Source of the DNA: Siphonodentalium dalli
Taxonomy: Eukaryota > Mollusca > Scaphopoda > Gadilida > Siphonodentaliidae
DNA: 64,000 bases
Direction of reading: 5' to 3'
NCBI GenBank assembly: GCA_032622095.1
Contig: CP136063.1
Span: forward strand, 144,231,950 to 144,295,949
Position 1 is the stretch's first letter. The number at the start of each line of letters is the position of its first letter. Positions 43,601 to 54,634 of this stretch are shown piece after piece. Under the pieces are notes generated by a model. The model was not told the origin of the DNA, did not search any database, and saw only the letters and a program-made list of their open reading frames with translations. Both the position numbers and the translations under genes were made by a program.

Positions 43601-46383
43601 TATTTAAAAAAAAAAAGTTTTGGTATAGGTTCAACGTTAATAAAGAGCGTTGACGTATTACTATTGTTTGTGGGTTGACCCTAAAATTACTCGTTCCAAT
43701 CTACGTGTCAATATTAAAACTGTATGATGATCAGACCATCGACATATAGCCTGTATCGTTGACGATTCAAGCACGCGGATACCAAGTTCAATAAAGTTAA
43801 AAATGATATATTATGGTAGTTTACCATATAACAATTACAAAGCTCTTTTCACAAAAAAATATGTTACACATTTTCAATGTGTCAAGATTTTCAATGTGTC
43901 AAGAATTAAAAGTTAATTACTCGGTTTAACATCTGTGACTCAGTTTATTTGAATTTTAATATTGAGACCCTCAAATTTGGTCGAATTCAAGCATGTAATT
44001 GTTATATGGTAATCTCACACGTAGGTAAAGTAACAGCTAAACTGCGTTCCTCGATAATCTAATATAATTTTAAAAATAAAAGAGTGTCTCTACTTATACG
44101 CGCCGATAATAAAGAGCGTTGACGTATTAATATTGTTTTGTGGGTTGACCCTAAAATTACTCGTTCCAATCTACGTGTCAATATTAAAAATGTATGATGA
44201 TCAGATCATCGACATATAGCCTGTATCGTTGACGATTCACGCACGCGGATATCAAGTTCAATAAAGTTAAAAATTATATATTATGTTAGTTTACCATATA
44301 ACAATTACAAAGCTCTTTTCACATAAAATATGTTACACATTTTTTCAATGTGTCAAGAATTAAAAGTTAATAACTCCGTTTAACATCTGTGACTCAGTTT
44401 AGTTGAATTTTAACATTGAGACCCTTAACTTTGGTCGAATTCAAGTATGTAATTGTTATATGGTAATCTCACACGTAGATAAAGTAACAGCTAAAGAGCG
44501 TTCCTCGATAATCTAATATAATTTTAAAAATAAAAGAGTGTCTCTACTTATACGTGCCGATAATAAAGAGCGTTACGTTATCGTGATTTCGACTGTAATG
44601 TGTTACATATATATATTACAATTAGGTTAAGACTCACCTGACACCTAGCACATTTCTTGCATGTATGATCCTCTTTACAGTCTTGGCAATCCTTTGTATG
44701 TAAAGGTGCATATCCTTCTGAACATTCCAGTATATCTTGTTGAAAGGTTTCAAAGTCAAAGAAACAGAATTTAGCTCTTTCATTGTCAGTAACAGGAGGT
44801 ATGGCCCTTACATAACATTCGTGTCCTGCCATTGTGTATTTGTCACACGATCTACAATATGTTTCTCCGCACACGTGTTGATTCGGACGTCTTTTCCGTC
44901 TCTCCATGACTTTTGTACAGTCCAAACATTTCCACCATTTCTCGCAAGGAGCTGTCGTTTCTTTCGAAGATCTGTCAATAGGTTTTGCTTTATGACGCAC
45001 GAAACATTGATGAGACATACACGTCATGTTACAATCTGAACAATGTTCTTTGATTTCACTTTGTTCACATTTATCACTTTTACACACGAAACAGGTGCGT
45101 TCACAATAATGCTTTCCTTTGTTTGAATAATGTTTTAAGCAATGCACACAGAAATATGCTGCACTAAAGAATCCTGTTATGGATTGAATAGCGTGAAAAT
45201 GTTCATTATCAGTCAGATATAAATATATCACGGGTCTTTCTGCACCGTCTGTAGGCGCGCTGGTAATGAATTTATTACCTAGTCTAGCACTAACGACTAG
45301 TATTGTAAAATTCAGAGTGTCCTCGAATGCTTTTAGGTCTGCTAAACTGGCTGGTCTGTCTGTTGGTATGCCGGCGATGTCACTGATTACTTTGGCTAAT
45401 TTTCCTTGCTCAGTACGTGTTTTGGTCAACATTTTGTTGTAATAATTGATCGGTACTTTTCTGTATTCCATGATGAGCTGTAAATTACTTCTGGTTCCTC
45501 TATTCTGGGTTATTTCTAGCCATTCATCAGGACTGCAAATATTTAATTTACACCAACAAGTGGCGATAGCCCGAGCCATACACATATTGTCTGTATTTTC
45601 AATAGTAACGATCGATGTTTTATTTCTTAGAATATTACTTTCATTGTGTAACGCCGTTATCCTCCGCCGTGCTCCACCTTTAGGTAACTCAATGGTGCCT
45701 ATATCTATGCTGAAACTTTGATTAACAGTCAGTGTTTGGTTACTGTTCAAAACGAGTTCGATTCTGTCAATCACCGTGTTAGCATTTAACGTTTGCAACG
45801 TTTGTAACGGAACTATTATAGGGTTGTCCAAACTCTCATGGTGAATGATAACTCTGCCAAGATCATTGTCAGCCAAATTCCCACGAGCTCTTTGAATAGT
45901 GTCCTCGAACATTGAATGTAGATTCCTGTATATGTCGATTAACTTTTTATCTTTGTAAATTTCATCTAGTTTGATTTCATATGTTCTCTGTGTAGCCAAA
46001 TTGTTTCCAAAGGTCCGTTCACTTCTTTTGTGAATGCTATATCCGGTTATTTGATTATCAGAACTGCTGGCTGTTTGACTGTCTGATTTTATGGCTCCTT
46101 CGTCTTGATCAGGTGTATGTTCGTCTTCTCGGTTTTGTAAGCCTGATGGTCCAGCTGTATCGGGTTGTGAGTTGTTAACATCATTTTTAGGTGCCTCATC
46201 TTCTCCGTATCCGATTTGGTTCGGCCATGGGTCATCTCCTGAACAAAGCGTAGATGCTTCAACAATATCTTCATCAAGCTGATAAGCTTCTATAGCCCTG
46301 TCGTATTCTTCGATATATTGTAGAATACATTCTATTTCATAAATTTCCTCCACTGTTAGAGGTGTCATTATTTCTTCAGCCAT
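40697..46383 (-). pseudogene. Polinton protein-primed DNA polymerase B, two exons, multiple frame breaks
   Basis: Minus strand, ATG at 46,383. Exon 1 (46,383-44,638, 582 codons) has an acidic N-terminus, a conserved NTDNMCMARAIATCW block, Cys/His-rich zinc motifs and exonuclease motif I DFE at residues 543-545. Exon 2 (from 43,513) carries exonuclease II (NFKGYDGYFLMEYL) and III (YCRSD), then an in-frame TGA at 42,620-42,622, and frame changes near 42,365, 42,235 and 41,145. Polymerase motifs are all visible: A DFTSLYP, B KLTLNSFWGKWG, C YYDTDS. After motif C come FVSGGPKNYAY and the terminus DNMDTLPYGY. The enzyme replicates the element by protein priming in family members. Catalytic residues remain, but the frame is broken. 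A TATATAAAT box lies about 90 bp upstream of the ATG. Confidence 0.92.
43514..44637 (-). other. Intron in the polymerase B gene containing a 465-bp tandem duplication
   Basis: Donor CAG|GTGAGT at 44,638/44,637 and acceptor TTACTTTTCAG|AAC at 43,514/43,513 join two conserved coding blocks in phase 0 (C-A-R-C-Q then N-C-L-K-T-W-C-G). The intron is 1,124 bp. It holds two near-identical copies, about 43,637-44,106 and 44,107-44,562, each starting AATAAAGAGCGTTGACGTAT, and a third copy of that start at 44,563. It contains no open frame. Confidence 0.75.
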
Positions 46384-46519
46384 TTTCGAGAATAAGTCCT
46401 GAGAAGTTATTACAACGGTGTCTATTCACTATATGGGATGAAGCTTTGTCATAGATATTTATATACCATAACTACCTAACATAGTTAGCACAGATGAGGT
46501 AACATTATATAAGATTATA
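46384..46519 (-). promoter_or_regulatory. Upstream region of polymerase B
   Basis: Read on the minus strand it has GGTATATAAATATC at about 46,465-46,478, a TATA-box-like sequence some 90 bp before the ATG. Most of it duplicates sequence at 46,790-46,920. Confidence 0.4.
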
Positions 46520-47682
46520 TATGAGCGTAAGTATGAATAGGTCTATAAGTGGTTATTACGTAATGTTGTTATAACAACAACACAAAGGCAACTTCTATTA
46601 TTGAGCGTATTAGCACCTGTACGTATTATGTATACATATTTTTGATAACTAATTATCGCGTTAATGCTAACAATGACACAGCTTATCAACCTTACGTGAT
46701 CATAACCCGTTAAACAAGTAATGATGTTCAGACACGCTATAGATAACTTAATTGAAAGCGTGTCTGAACATGCATAAAAGGAAGCTTCGTCATAGATATT
46801 TGTATACCATAACTACCTAACATAGTTAGCACAGATGAGGCAACATTATATAAGATTATATATGAGCGTAAGTATGAATAGGTCAATAAGTGGTTATTAC
46901 GTAATGTTTGCAGTCATTTGGTAAATTTATCCAAGGTGTCACTCTTTTCGACCTATACAGTGTTACCCCAATGACGCGTGTGATTATGTGTGTGTGTACA
47001 TAATTGAAAATTTGTTCCATCGAATATGTCAGTTCATTATGGGGTTGTAATTTCGCATCACCCTCTTCGTCCGATCGTGATTCAAAATAGTTTTAAAAAA
47101 TCTCAATAATTTATAATTCGCGATAATGCACACCTGTCATATACTCAATAACTTCATCGGGATAGAGAAGTAAAGAATACACGCTCTTTATTATTTATGT
47201 AAGAGTAATGGTGTCAAATTATTTCAGGTATTGTGGAGACAATTATATGAGTATGGACTGCGTCTGATTGATAAACACTGGAATGTATGCATTCATAACG
47301 ATGGTGACAATGACCAAGATTACAGCGACTCGGACCAGTCCATACACATATAATTGGTATAAAGCTATTTCTAAACATCGATTAATAAAATTAACAGAGT
47401 TTCATGAAAAATATTTAAAATTTGTTTGAACAAAAATAGTTGGCCTATAACAAAAGATATTACACGCAAATAATTTAAAAACATTCGACATTTAATAGTC
47501 GGCCGATTTTGGGTAAGAGACCGAAAACTCATTATAAATTTTTTAGATTAAATTTTTTGTTTTTTATTTTGGAAACAATTTTGGGTTTTGAATTTTTTTT
47601 TTTTGGAATATTTTAGTACAAACAATTTTACCCCCAAAAAATCTATTTTTATATGTGGGGGTAACAAGCCACCTGTACTACT
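46520..47682 (-). repeat. Polinton right terminal inverted repeat
   Basis: It is complementary to the left repeat, but about 120 bp longer because a block (CATAGATATTT to TTACGTAATG, 46,793-46,916) duplicates 46,448-46,566. It contains the hairpin GTTCAGACACGCT ... AGCGTGTCTGAAC at about 46,727-46,772, and AACGCTCTTTATT near 47,189. Its outer end is GTACTACT at 47,675-47,682. Confidence 0.9.
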
Positions 47683-49087
47683 GGCATCAACAAGTTGTCA
47701 TAGACGGCACACACTCGGAATTACAAGATGTAACAGCCGGTGTCCCACAAGGCTCAGTATTAGGCCCTCTTTTGTTCTTGATTTATATTAATGATATAAC
47801 CGAAAATATACGGTGTAACATTCGTTTATTTGCTGACGATACATCACTATTTCTCACTATCGAAGATCCCACCATGGCCGCAAAACTAATAAATGATGAC
47901 CTCGAAACTCTCATGAGTTGGGCATCAGAATGGCTTGTAAAATTCAATCCCCTAAAAACGGGATTGTATATAATGTACATATTGTAAATGTGTTTTCTCC
48001 ATACCATTATTATAAGGTGATGAGAATAAAGAATTGAATTGAATTGAATTGGAAGCTCTCTTAATCTCCAGGAAAGAAACGCCAGTATATATCACCCACG
48101 CCTGACCATGGGAGCCGGGACAATTATCGAGGTTGACAGCCATAAACATCTGGGACTTACTTTCGATAACATGGGCTCATGGGGTATCCACATCAGATCT
48201 ATGCTCGATAAAGCATGGGGTCGTGTAAATTTAGTACGAAAACATAGATATAAACTAAGTAGAGAAACGCTTGAAAAAATACACTACACATTTATCCGAC
48301 CAATACTGGAATATGCCTCCCCTGTGTGGGATAACTGCCCCGAATATCTTAGTGATGACATTGAAAAGGTACAGTACGAAATGGCCCGAATAGTAACAGG
48401 TGCAACCATCAGTACGAGTAATGCGCGCCTTTTATCAGAAACTGGCTGGGAACTCCTTTCCTCACGTCGTAGAAAACACAAGCTATACAATTTTTTAAAG
48501 ATGATACGTGGAACTGCTCCATCAATCCTGAGAAACTATGTACGACCAAATTGGACCAATCCAGGCAAACAATTCCAGATATAATTTCACGATTTGAACA
48601 TATAAGACTACCCTCGAATATTAACTATGACTATTATATGGATTCATTCTTACCATCTGCAATTACCGAATGGAACAAACTACCGGAAACTATTAAAAGC
48701 TGCAGTACAATCGAAGACTTCAAAAAAGAACCGAACAGTGACAATATACGTCCACCTGCCTATTTTTATTGTAGTAAATCCCGTAAATCTCATATCCTTC
48801 ACACCGGTTAAGATTGAACTGCAGCCACCTGAGTGGTGACCTGACATATAACCATGTAAACATTTCCCCCTTCTGTTTATGTGGGGAATTTGAGACAACT
48901 TACCACTATCTCTTTGAATGTACATTTTATCAAGAGCCCAGAAGAGAACTATATGACTCCCTACCAAATGTTGCCTTATCTGAGAATACACTAATGCAGG
49001 GGTCAAGGGAGCTTAGTCTTCGCGAAAACAAACAAATATGTAATGCAGTACAGACATATATTATGAAAACAAAAAGATTTCCATGAT
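47683..49087 (+). mobile_element. LINE, 3' half (reverse transcriptase to C-terminus), continuation of 28,565-30,182
   Basis: It starts with the second GGCATC copy. The frame continues the reverse transcriptase: AGVPQGSVLGPLLFLIYIND, then LFADDTSLFL (the F-A-DD block) and ASEWLVKFNPLKT. A short insertion interrupts at about 47,962-48,051. After it come HKHLGLTFDNMGSW, YTFIRPILEYASPVWDNCPE, and a C-terminal C-x-C...H-x4-C knuckle (CLCGEFETTYHYLFEC), ending KTKRFP at 49,086. Frame changes occur near 48,100, 48,583 and 48,810. It is a CR1/Jockey-type pseudogene. Removing the Polinton and one hexamer rejoins C-R-H-Q-Q-V-V in frame. Confidence 0.88.
47962..48051 (+). mobile_element. Short retroelement 3' end inserted in the LINE
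   Basis: About 90 bp ending AATAAAGAATTGAATTGAAT, an AATAAA signal merged with a (GAATT)n tail, as left by 5'-truncated retroposition. It splits the LINE frame between FNPLKT and EALLISRK. Confidence 0.6.
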
Positions 49088-49899
49088 CTGTATGGGTAAC
49101 AAATTGCTTTGGATTCCGGCCGCGTTATGCGGCAGCACGATGTTCCCCATTATATATGTAGTACTAAATGTCTTCCGATAACGATTATTTTGTAAGTTAC
49201 GTACTTATACTTGTCACTATCCTGTATATACGTGAAATGATTATACATGAAGAATGCAGCGATATTCACAGTGAACCCCATTGAAATAGGAATTGGCCAT
49301 TGCGATTGACCCCCTCCCATGGAGCCTTACGCATGCATAATAATTACTACGAGCATAATTTTCATCACGCAGCAACTAAATTATTGAAAACTCTGCCCCC
49401 TCCAATTTCTCACTCTCTCTCTCTCTTTCTCTCTCTCTCTATCTCTCTCTGCCTCCTGCTATCACTAACACTATCTTCCCGCTGTTTCTATCCCCAACTC
49501 AAACTTAGTTACTTCTCCTTTAAAAAACATTATTTATATCCTTTCCCGTCTGATCGATACCCCTCCCTCACTTATTGGGGAAGGGGCATGTCGCCAAAGA
49601 GGAGAAGACTTCATATTTATAAGCCCTCGGGCTTGTTGTCTGATCCTCATTTCCATACTTTATCTCTTATATGTTATATATTTATGTCATTTGTGTATTA
49701 TGTGTATTATGTTTGGATTTGGAAATAAAAATATGTTTACACTAAATTACATCACCTGTTCCAATCATCACGGTAAATAACAACATGCAGTTTTGTTAAT
49801 TGCTCTCTTTTGAACTGAACATTTCCTTTGGAACTGCGTTTTTTTATTATAGATATGGTCTCCAAGCAGGTTAAACATATTCGAGTAATGTTCTTACCG
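49088..49899. other. No gene; CT-rich tract
   Basis: LINE 3' region to about 49,240. A (CT)n-rich tract lies at 49,408-49,455, then low-complexity CT-rich sequence to 49,600. GGAAATAAAAATATG near 49,720 is a possible polyadenylation signal. No supported coding sequence. Confidence 0.5.
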
Positions 49900-50152
49900 G
49901 TCCTTTATATGGTTTTGCCATTGTGGTATAGTCTATAAGTTGGTGAATGATCTTCGGAAACTTCTTTGTCCGAAACGACCAAGGTACGAAACGTCTAGAA
50001 GCCGACTGAGTACGAAACTCGGAATGTTCCACCGACGAGTTGCCATCATTACAAACGGTAAACCATTTGATAACAATATCCATTATGGCCACGTTTGTGT
50101 TTGACCCACCGAGTTCTGCTTCCGATAGGTTGGCATAAATTTTCTCAAACAT
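49900..50152 (-). CDS. Possible first coding exon of an unidentified host gene
   Basis: Minus strand. ATG at 50,152 opens MFEKIYANLSEAELGGSNTN and continues without low complexity through DIVIKWFTVCNDGNSSVEHS, RRFVPWSFRTKKFPKIIHQL and TTMAKPYKGP. A strong donor (CCG|GTAAGAAC) follows at about 49,900/49,899. The upstream sequence on this strand has CpG-containing stretches, unlike the surrounding AT-rich repeats, as a promoter might. No family is recognised. Later exons would lie at lower coordinates, but I could not identify one. It could also be chance. Confidence 0.35.
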
Positions 50153-50736
50153 TTCATTATATAGTTGTAATATAATTAAAGACTTATGTCCAGTTTTAAC
50201 TGCAGAAATACATTACATTTTATGGTAATGAACCCTAAATGGTACTACGTCGACAATAGGCTACTCCGTCACTGCGTCAGACCTACCGGTAGCCTAGGCT
50301 AAACACAAGTTCCAACGCCGCGAAAATGTCAAGTATACCAAACTAGCCATTTTAGCGGCTGATGGCCACCATTGACCTGCTGAATGTTATCTAAACCAAC
50401 ACAAATTACTACAAATAACTGCAAATAACACAAGATATCAACAAAATAAGCCTCGATATTTTCGTATGGATGTACAATCATGACAGTTTTATTGACACTG
50501 CCACTGGACTCAAGTAGTGGAGATCAGTGAACTCGACCTATGGTTGAGAAATCAAACAACAGTTAACATTGAAGGACGGAAAGTGTACATGTAATTTTTA
50601 TGATATATACCTAGATGCAATGTGCCAAACCGGTAATTCAAATATTTTCCGAGTTCATTGTGTTTGTATATAATGGTTCTATAATAGTATTGCATGATCG
50701 TCAAACCTTCAGTGTTTAATAAAATTTGTTTGTATA
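50153..50736. other. No gene; possible promoter of the exon at 49.9 kb
   Basis: Unassigned. CpG-containing segment at about 50,240-50,400. Confidence 0.3.
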
Positions 50737-53700
50737 GACCATTTTACAGATAGCGAGAATGATGCATTGTGGGCCAGAAACTATCCAAACAAAGCCACGT
50801 GCTTTACGGTCGCATGCATTTACTATGGGGGATTTAGGGTGGGTCTATAAAACTAATTATAACTTTGGTATCTGTCATAGTTTACGCGAGAAATTTTAAA
50901 CACATATCAGGGACATGTACCCCTTCTAGAATGTTCAAAAACATTTCCAGTTGCTTGTCGTATTTTAATTGATTTTATACGATGAAATAATGCGAAAATT
51001 CAGAAAATTGCACTAATTTCTCAATATTTTGCGGTTTTAGTAAACGCCTGATAAAAGTCGTTCTATTGGGAATTTTTACACCAAATTTTCAGAGAATATA
51101 GAGTAAACACAGTACTATCGGAATATCATAAAGGAGTTCTGTGCATTTGGTATTAATTAACCCTCAGACTGCCGAAGCTGCCGTCAATATATTCGTTTTT
51201 TCGTGTTCGACGAAAATGAAACTTGTCTGTTTAAAGGTCCCATTTTCGTGTCGAATGGTGATAGAATCTCCATTTGTCAAGTTCATGGATAAATTACATC
51301 ACACTTAATCGGCTTATGTCCGCGGCCATAAACCTGTGTTTTTATAACAATTTATTTGAGACAAACTGTTGCGCGCATACGCAGCAGTCGGCGCTTATCA
51401 GTTGAAGTTAATAATCGTGAAGCCTGTGTAACAAATGTTCAAATACAACGGGGAAAAAAATACGTAAAATAAATAGCGTGACCAATGAGCATTCACAAAA
51501 CAATATACATCAGTTTTGAAAACGAGTGAAAATGATTATAAATGAAAACGCTCTTGGTCGTGTACCGGCGCTTTTGCGCAAGAAGGTTTTTAATGGACGC
51601 AATCATTGGATTTTGTTCTAGGCTAAAAAAAAAAAAAAATACAAAATGTGTTCAAACTTCCTCTTTTGAAAGTTGAAGTAAAACATCACGGGTGTTGTTA
51701 CAGTCTATTGTGATTCTTTGGTGAGCACGCAGTGAACACAAGTCATACTTTGCCAACTTCATGCCGTATATCACACATGTTTAGTTATACATGACACGTC
51801 GTCACTTTCGGTGAATTGTTGAAACACAAGTGAGAACATCCAACGGAAGTTTTATGGGGTATATAAAATAGAAGCATGCATGGCCAGTTGATGTACAGAC
51901 AGCGAACTAAAAACCTTCCTAAACGACCGTGGTGTTCCATCAACTAGACGAAAAAAAGATGAGAAAGTGCAGCTAGCCGAGTTGGCACACAAACAGAAAT
52001 TTCCAGTTATTTAGTCGGCAGATGATCAACAGAAAACGGTTAATACCAAAAAAAAGCGAAGTTGTTATGCCTGGAGTTTTTGTTGTCTCTTAATAAATGC
52101 TCAGATTCTACATACAACGAAGATGTGAAATTCAAGATTTTTCGCCAGATAGATCCAAAGAAATACTTTGTTGAAATCTCTTGCATCTCCATCTTAACAC
52201 ATCGATGTAGATTGAAAACGACATATTTGCGGTCATGTAATGAGAACATAAACGCTCTTTATTGGTTCCGTTTTATATGGTATAAAATGACCTTCCGAAT
52301 TACTCGAAACTTGAAAGTTTTTTGTAGGAAATCAATAAACTTATAGTACATATCAAATTAAATAATACTCACGTTTCTAGGTTACGTCGGTCATTATTGC
52401 AACCGAAAACTGCACAGCGATTTGAAGGCATTTTCAATTTATGATTTTGTAAGGGTAGTAGATGGGCACGAAGCGAAGTGATTTTGTTGAATGAGAGTAG
52501 AAGGGTGCGAAGCGCCCGGGATGGTCGAAAAGATCCGAGAGATATTCTCCTTCATCCCGGTGATTTTGTTCTCCAAACCAAGTCGCATATATAGCAGGCA
52601 GTGGCGGCATTTTCAGACAACTATTTAAGAAACCCTAGCATATGGATTAGGTTCAACATGTCACAATAGACATGAAAGAGTATCACCTCGCCCTCTCACG
52701 TGCTTCAGTTGTCAGTTAAAACATGAAGTTTTTCATAAAACAGTTTCATTTTCGTGAAACGCATGCGAAGAGAGAATTTATTGACGGCAGCTTCGGCAGT
52801 CTGAGGGGTAATTAATCCCAAATGCACGGAACTCCTTTACGATATTCCGATAGTACTGTGTTTACTCTATATTCTCCAAAAAATTTGGTGTAAAAGTTCC
52901 CAATAGAACGACTTTTATCAGGCGTGTACTAAAACCGCAAAATATTGAGAATATTAAAAAACATCTTGCGCAAAAGCGCCGGTACACGATAAAGAGCGTT
53001 TTCATTTATAATCGTTTTCAAAACTGATGTATATTGTTTTGTGAATGCTCATTGGTCACGCCATTTATTTTACGTAGTTTTTTTCTGTTGTATTTGAACA
53101 TTTGTTACACAGGCTTCACGATTATTAACTTCAACTGATTATTAAGCGCCGTATACGTCTGCTACGTATATGCGCGCAACAGTTGGTCTCAAATAAATTG
53201 TTATAAAAACACAGGTTTATGGCCGCGGACATAAGTCGATTAAGTGTGATGTAATTTATCCATGAACTTGACAAATGGAGATTCTATCACCATTCGACAC
53301 GAAAATGGGACCTTTAAACAGACAAGTTTCATTTTCGTCGAACACGAAAAAGCGAATTTATTGACGGCAGTTTCGGCAGTCTGAGGGTTAATTAATACCA
53401 AATGCACAGAACTCCTTAACGATATTCCGATAGTACTGTGTTTACTCTATATTCTCTGAAAATTTGGTGTAAAAATTCCCAATAGAACGACTTTTATCAG
53501 GCGTTTACTAAAACCGCAAAATATTGAGAAATTAGTGCAATTTTCTGAATTTTCGCATTATTTCATCGTATAAAATCAATTAAAATACGACAAGCAACTG
53601 GAAATGTTTTTGAACATTCTAGAAGGGGTACATGTCACTTAAACTATGACAGATACCAAAGTTATAATTAGTTTTATAGACCCACCCTAAATCCCCCATA

Positions 53701-53791
53701 GTAAATGCATGCGGCCGTAAAGCACATGGCTTTGTTTGGATAGTTTCTGGCCCACAATGCAACAGTCAAAATGGTTATCTGTAAAATGGTC
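50737..53791. mobile_element. DNA element with long (about 0.85 kb) terminal inverted repeats
   Basis: The left arm 50,737-51,591 and right arm 52,956-53,791 are complementary and nearly identical. The outer end is GACCATTTTACAGATA. Both ends are flanked by TATA (50,733-50,736 and 53,792-53,795), a possible target duplication. The interior has no transposase, only a short SAP-like frame and a partial third copy of arm sequence at about 52,766-52,955 (matching 53,349-53,540). Probably a deletion derivative of a larger transposon. Superfamily not recognised. Confidence 0.75.
51880..52016 (+). pseudogene. SAP-like DNA-binding motif remnant inside the long-inverted-repeat element
   Basis: After TATATAAAA (51,860-51,868) and an ATG at 51,880 followed by an in-frame TGA (51,889-51,891), the frame reads SELKTFLNDRGVPSTRRKKD then EKVQLAELAHKQKFPVI and stops. 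The pattern L+.fL..RG.p..rrK...L..LA is that of a SAP-type helix-extension-helix DNA-binding motif. SAP-like motifs occur at the N-terminus of some transposon proteins, so this may be all that remains of the parental gene. The call rests on about 35 residues. Confidence 0.35.
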
Positions 53792-53859
53792 TATATCTGT
53801 ATCTGTATGTAGTTCGGTGTAGTAGCCTTGATTTGGCTGTAGGTGCACCGTTGGACGAC

Positions 53860-54634
53860 TTAATTTGCTGTTAATGTTGGTATCGATGTTGAATCACATG
53901 CGCTGTCCGTATCCTCCAGGTGGTTCCATTCGATGATTGTTTTCACAAAGAATGAGTTCTTATATTGAGCTGTATTTGTCCTTATTATTTCGTAGGAAAG
54001 CGAGTTAGTACACTCGTGCGACTCAATAATGTTTGTTGTTTCAAATCCTGGGAATTTTTTGGCAGTTATTTTTCGTTTGTCCTTGCTCCTTGGTGTTAAT
54101 AGGTCATGTGTATGTATAGCCGGAACCAGCCCCTCTACTATCTTCCTAAACAGTGTCATCCTTTTCACTTCTCTTCTTATCTTCATTGGTGTCAGTCCTT
54201 CTATTTCCATCATTTCGGTAACTGCACCCTTTTCTCTGTTCTTGTAATTGCTGGTGATGAATCTTGCAGCTTTTTTCTGTACTCTTTCGATGTTATCTAT
54301 TTTCTTCTGCAAGTATGGATCCCATATTTCTGCCCCGTATTCGAGTGTGGATCTTACCATGGACTCGTAAGCCAGCTTCTTGTGTTTTTATCGGCTTTGC
54401 TGATGTTTCTTTTAAGGAATCCCAGGTTGCTGTTGGCTCTTTTGACAATTTTATTTATATGGGATGACCAGGTTAGATTGTTGGTAAAAGTCAGTCCTAG
54501 ATATGGTGTTTCGTCTACTGACTGAAGGATGTGATTGTCTAGCTGGTACATGTGGGTTGATTTGCCCTTTGTAGACATGATGTAGCATTTTTTTGCGTTG
54601 AAGCGCATCCCCCATTGGTCAGCCCATATTTCTA
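53860..54634 (-). mobile_element. LINE (minus strand), C-terminal part of reverse transcriptase
   Basis: It continues the element at 55.4-58.6 kb. The frame 54,608-54,354 reads MRFNAKKCYIMSTKGKSTHM and ETPYLGLTFTNNLTWSSHIN. Then 54,360-53,860 reads MVRSTLEYGAEIWDPYLQKK, IERVQKKAARFITSNYKNRE and VKTIIEWNHLEDT. This is the thumb and C-terminal region of CR1/Jockey-type proteins. A frame change occurs near 54,357. Confidence 0.8.

Larger units (their letters stand above)
30183..47682. mobile_element. Polinton/Maverick DNA transposon (17,500 bp, degraded), inserted in a LINE
   Basis: Both ends carry AGTAGTAC-type inverted termini (AGTAGTACGGGTGGCTTGTT on the left, the complement of AGTAGTACAGGTGGCTTG on the right), flanked by a perfect 6-bp duplication GGCATC (30,177-30,182 and 47,683-47,688). 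A 6-bp duplication, AG/CT termini, about 1-kb inverted repeats and 15-20 kb length are Polinton features. The interior has the diagnostic genes: packaging ATPase, retrovirus-like integrase, penton-like and major capsid proteins, adenain-like protease and protein-primed polymerase B. Left-half genes are mainly on the plus strand and right-half genes on the minus strand. Extra cargo: TBP-like, PC4-like and possibly F-box-like genes. Many genes are broken, so this copy is not functional. Confidence 0.95.
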
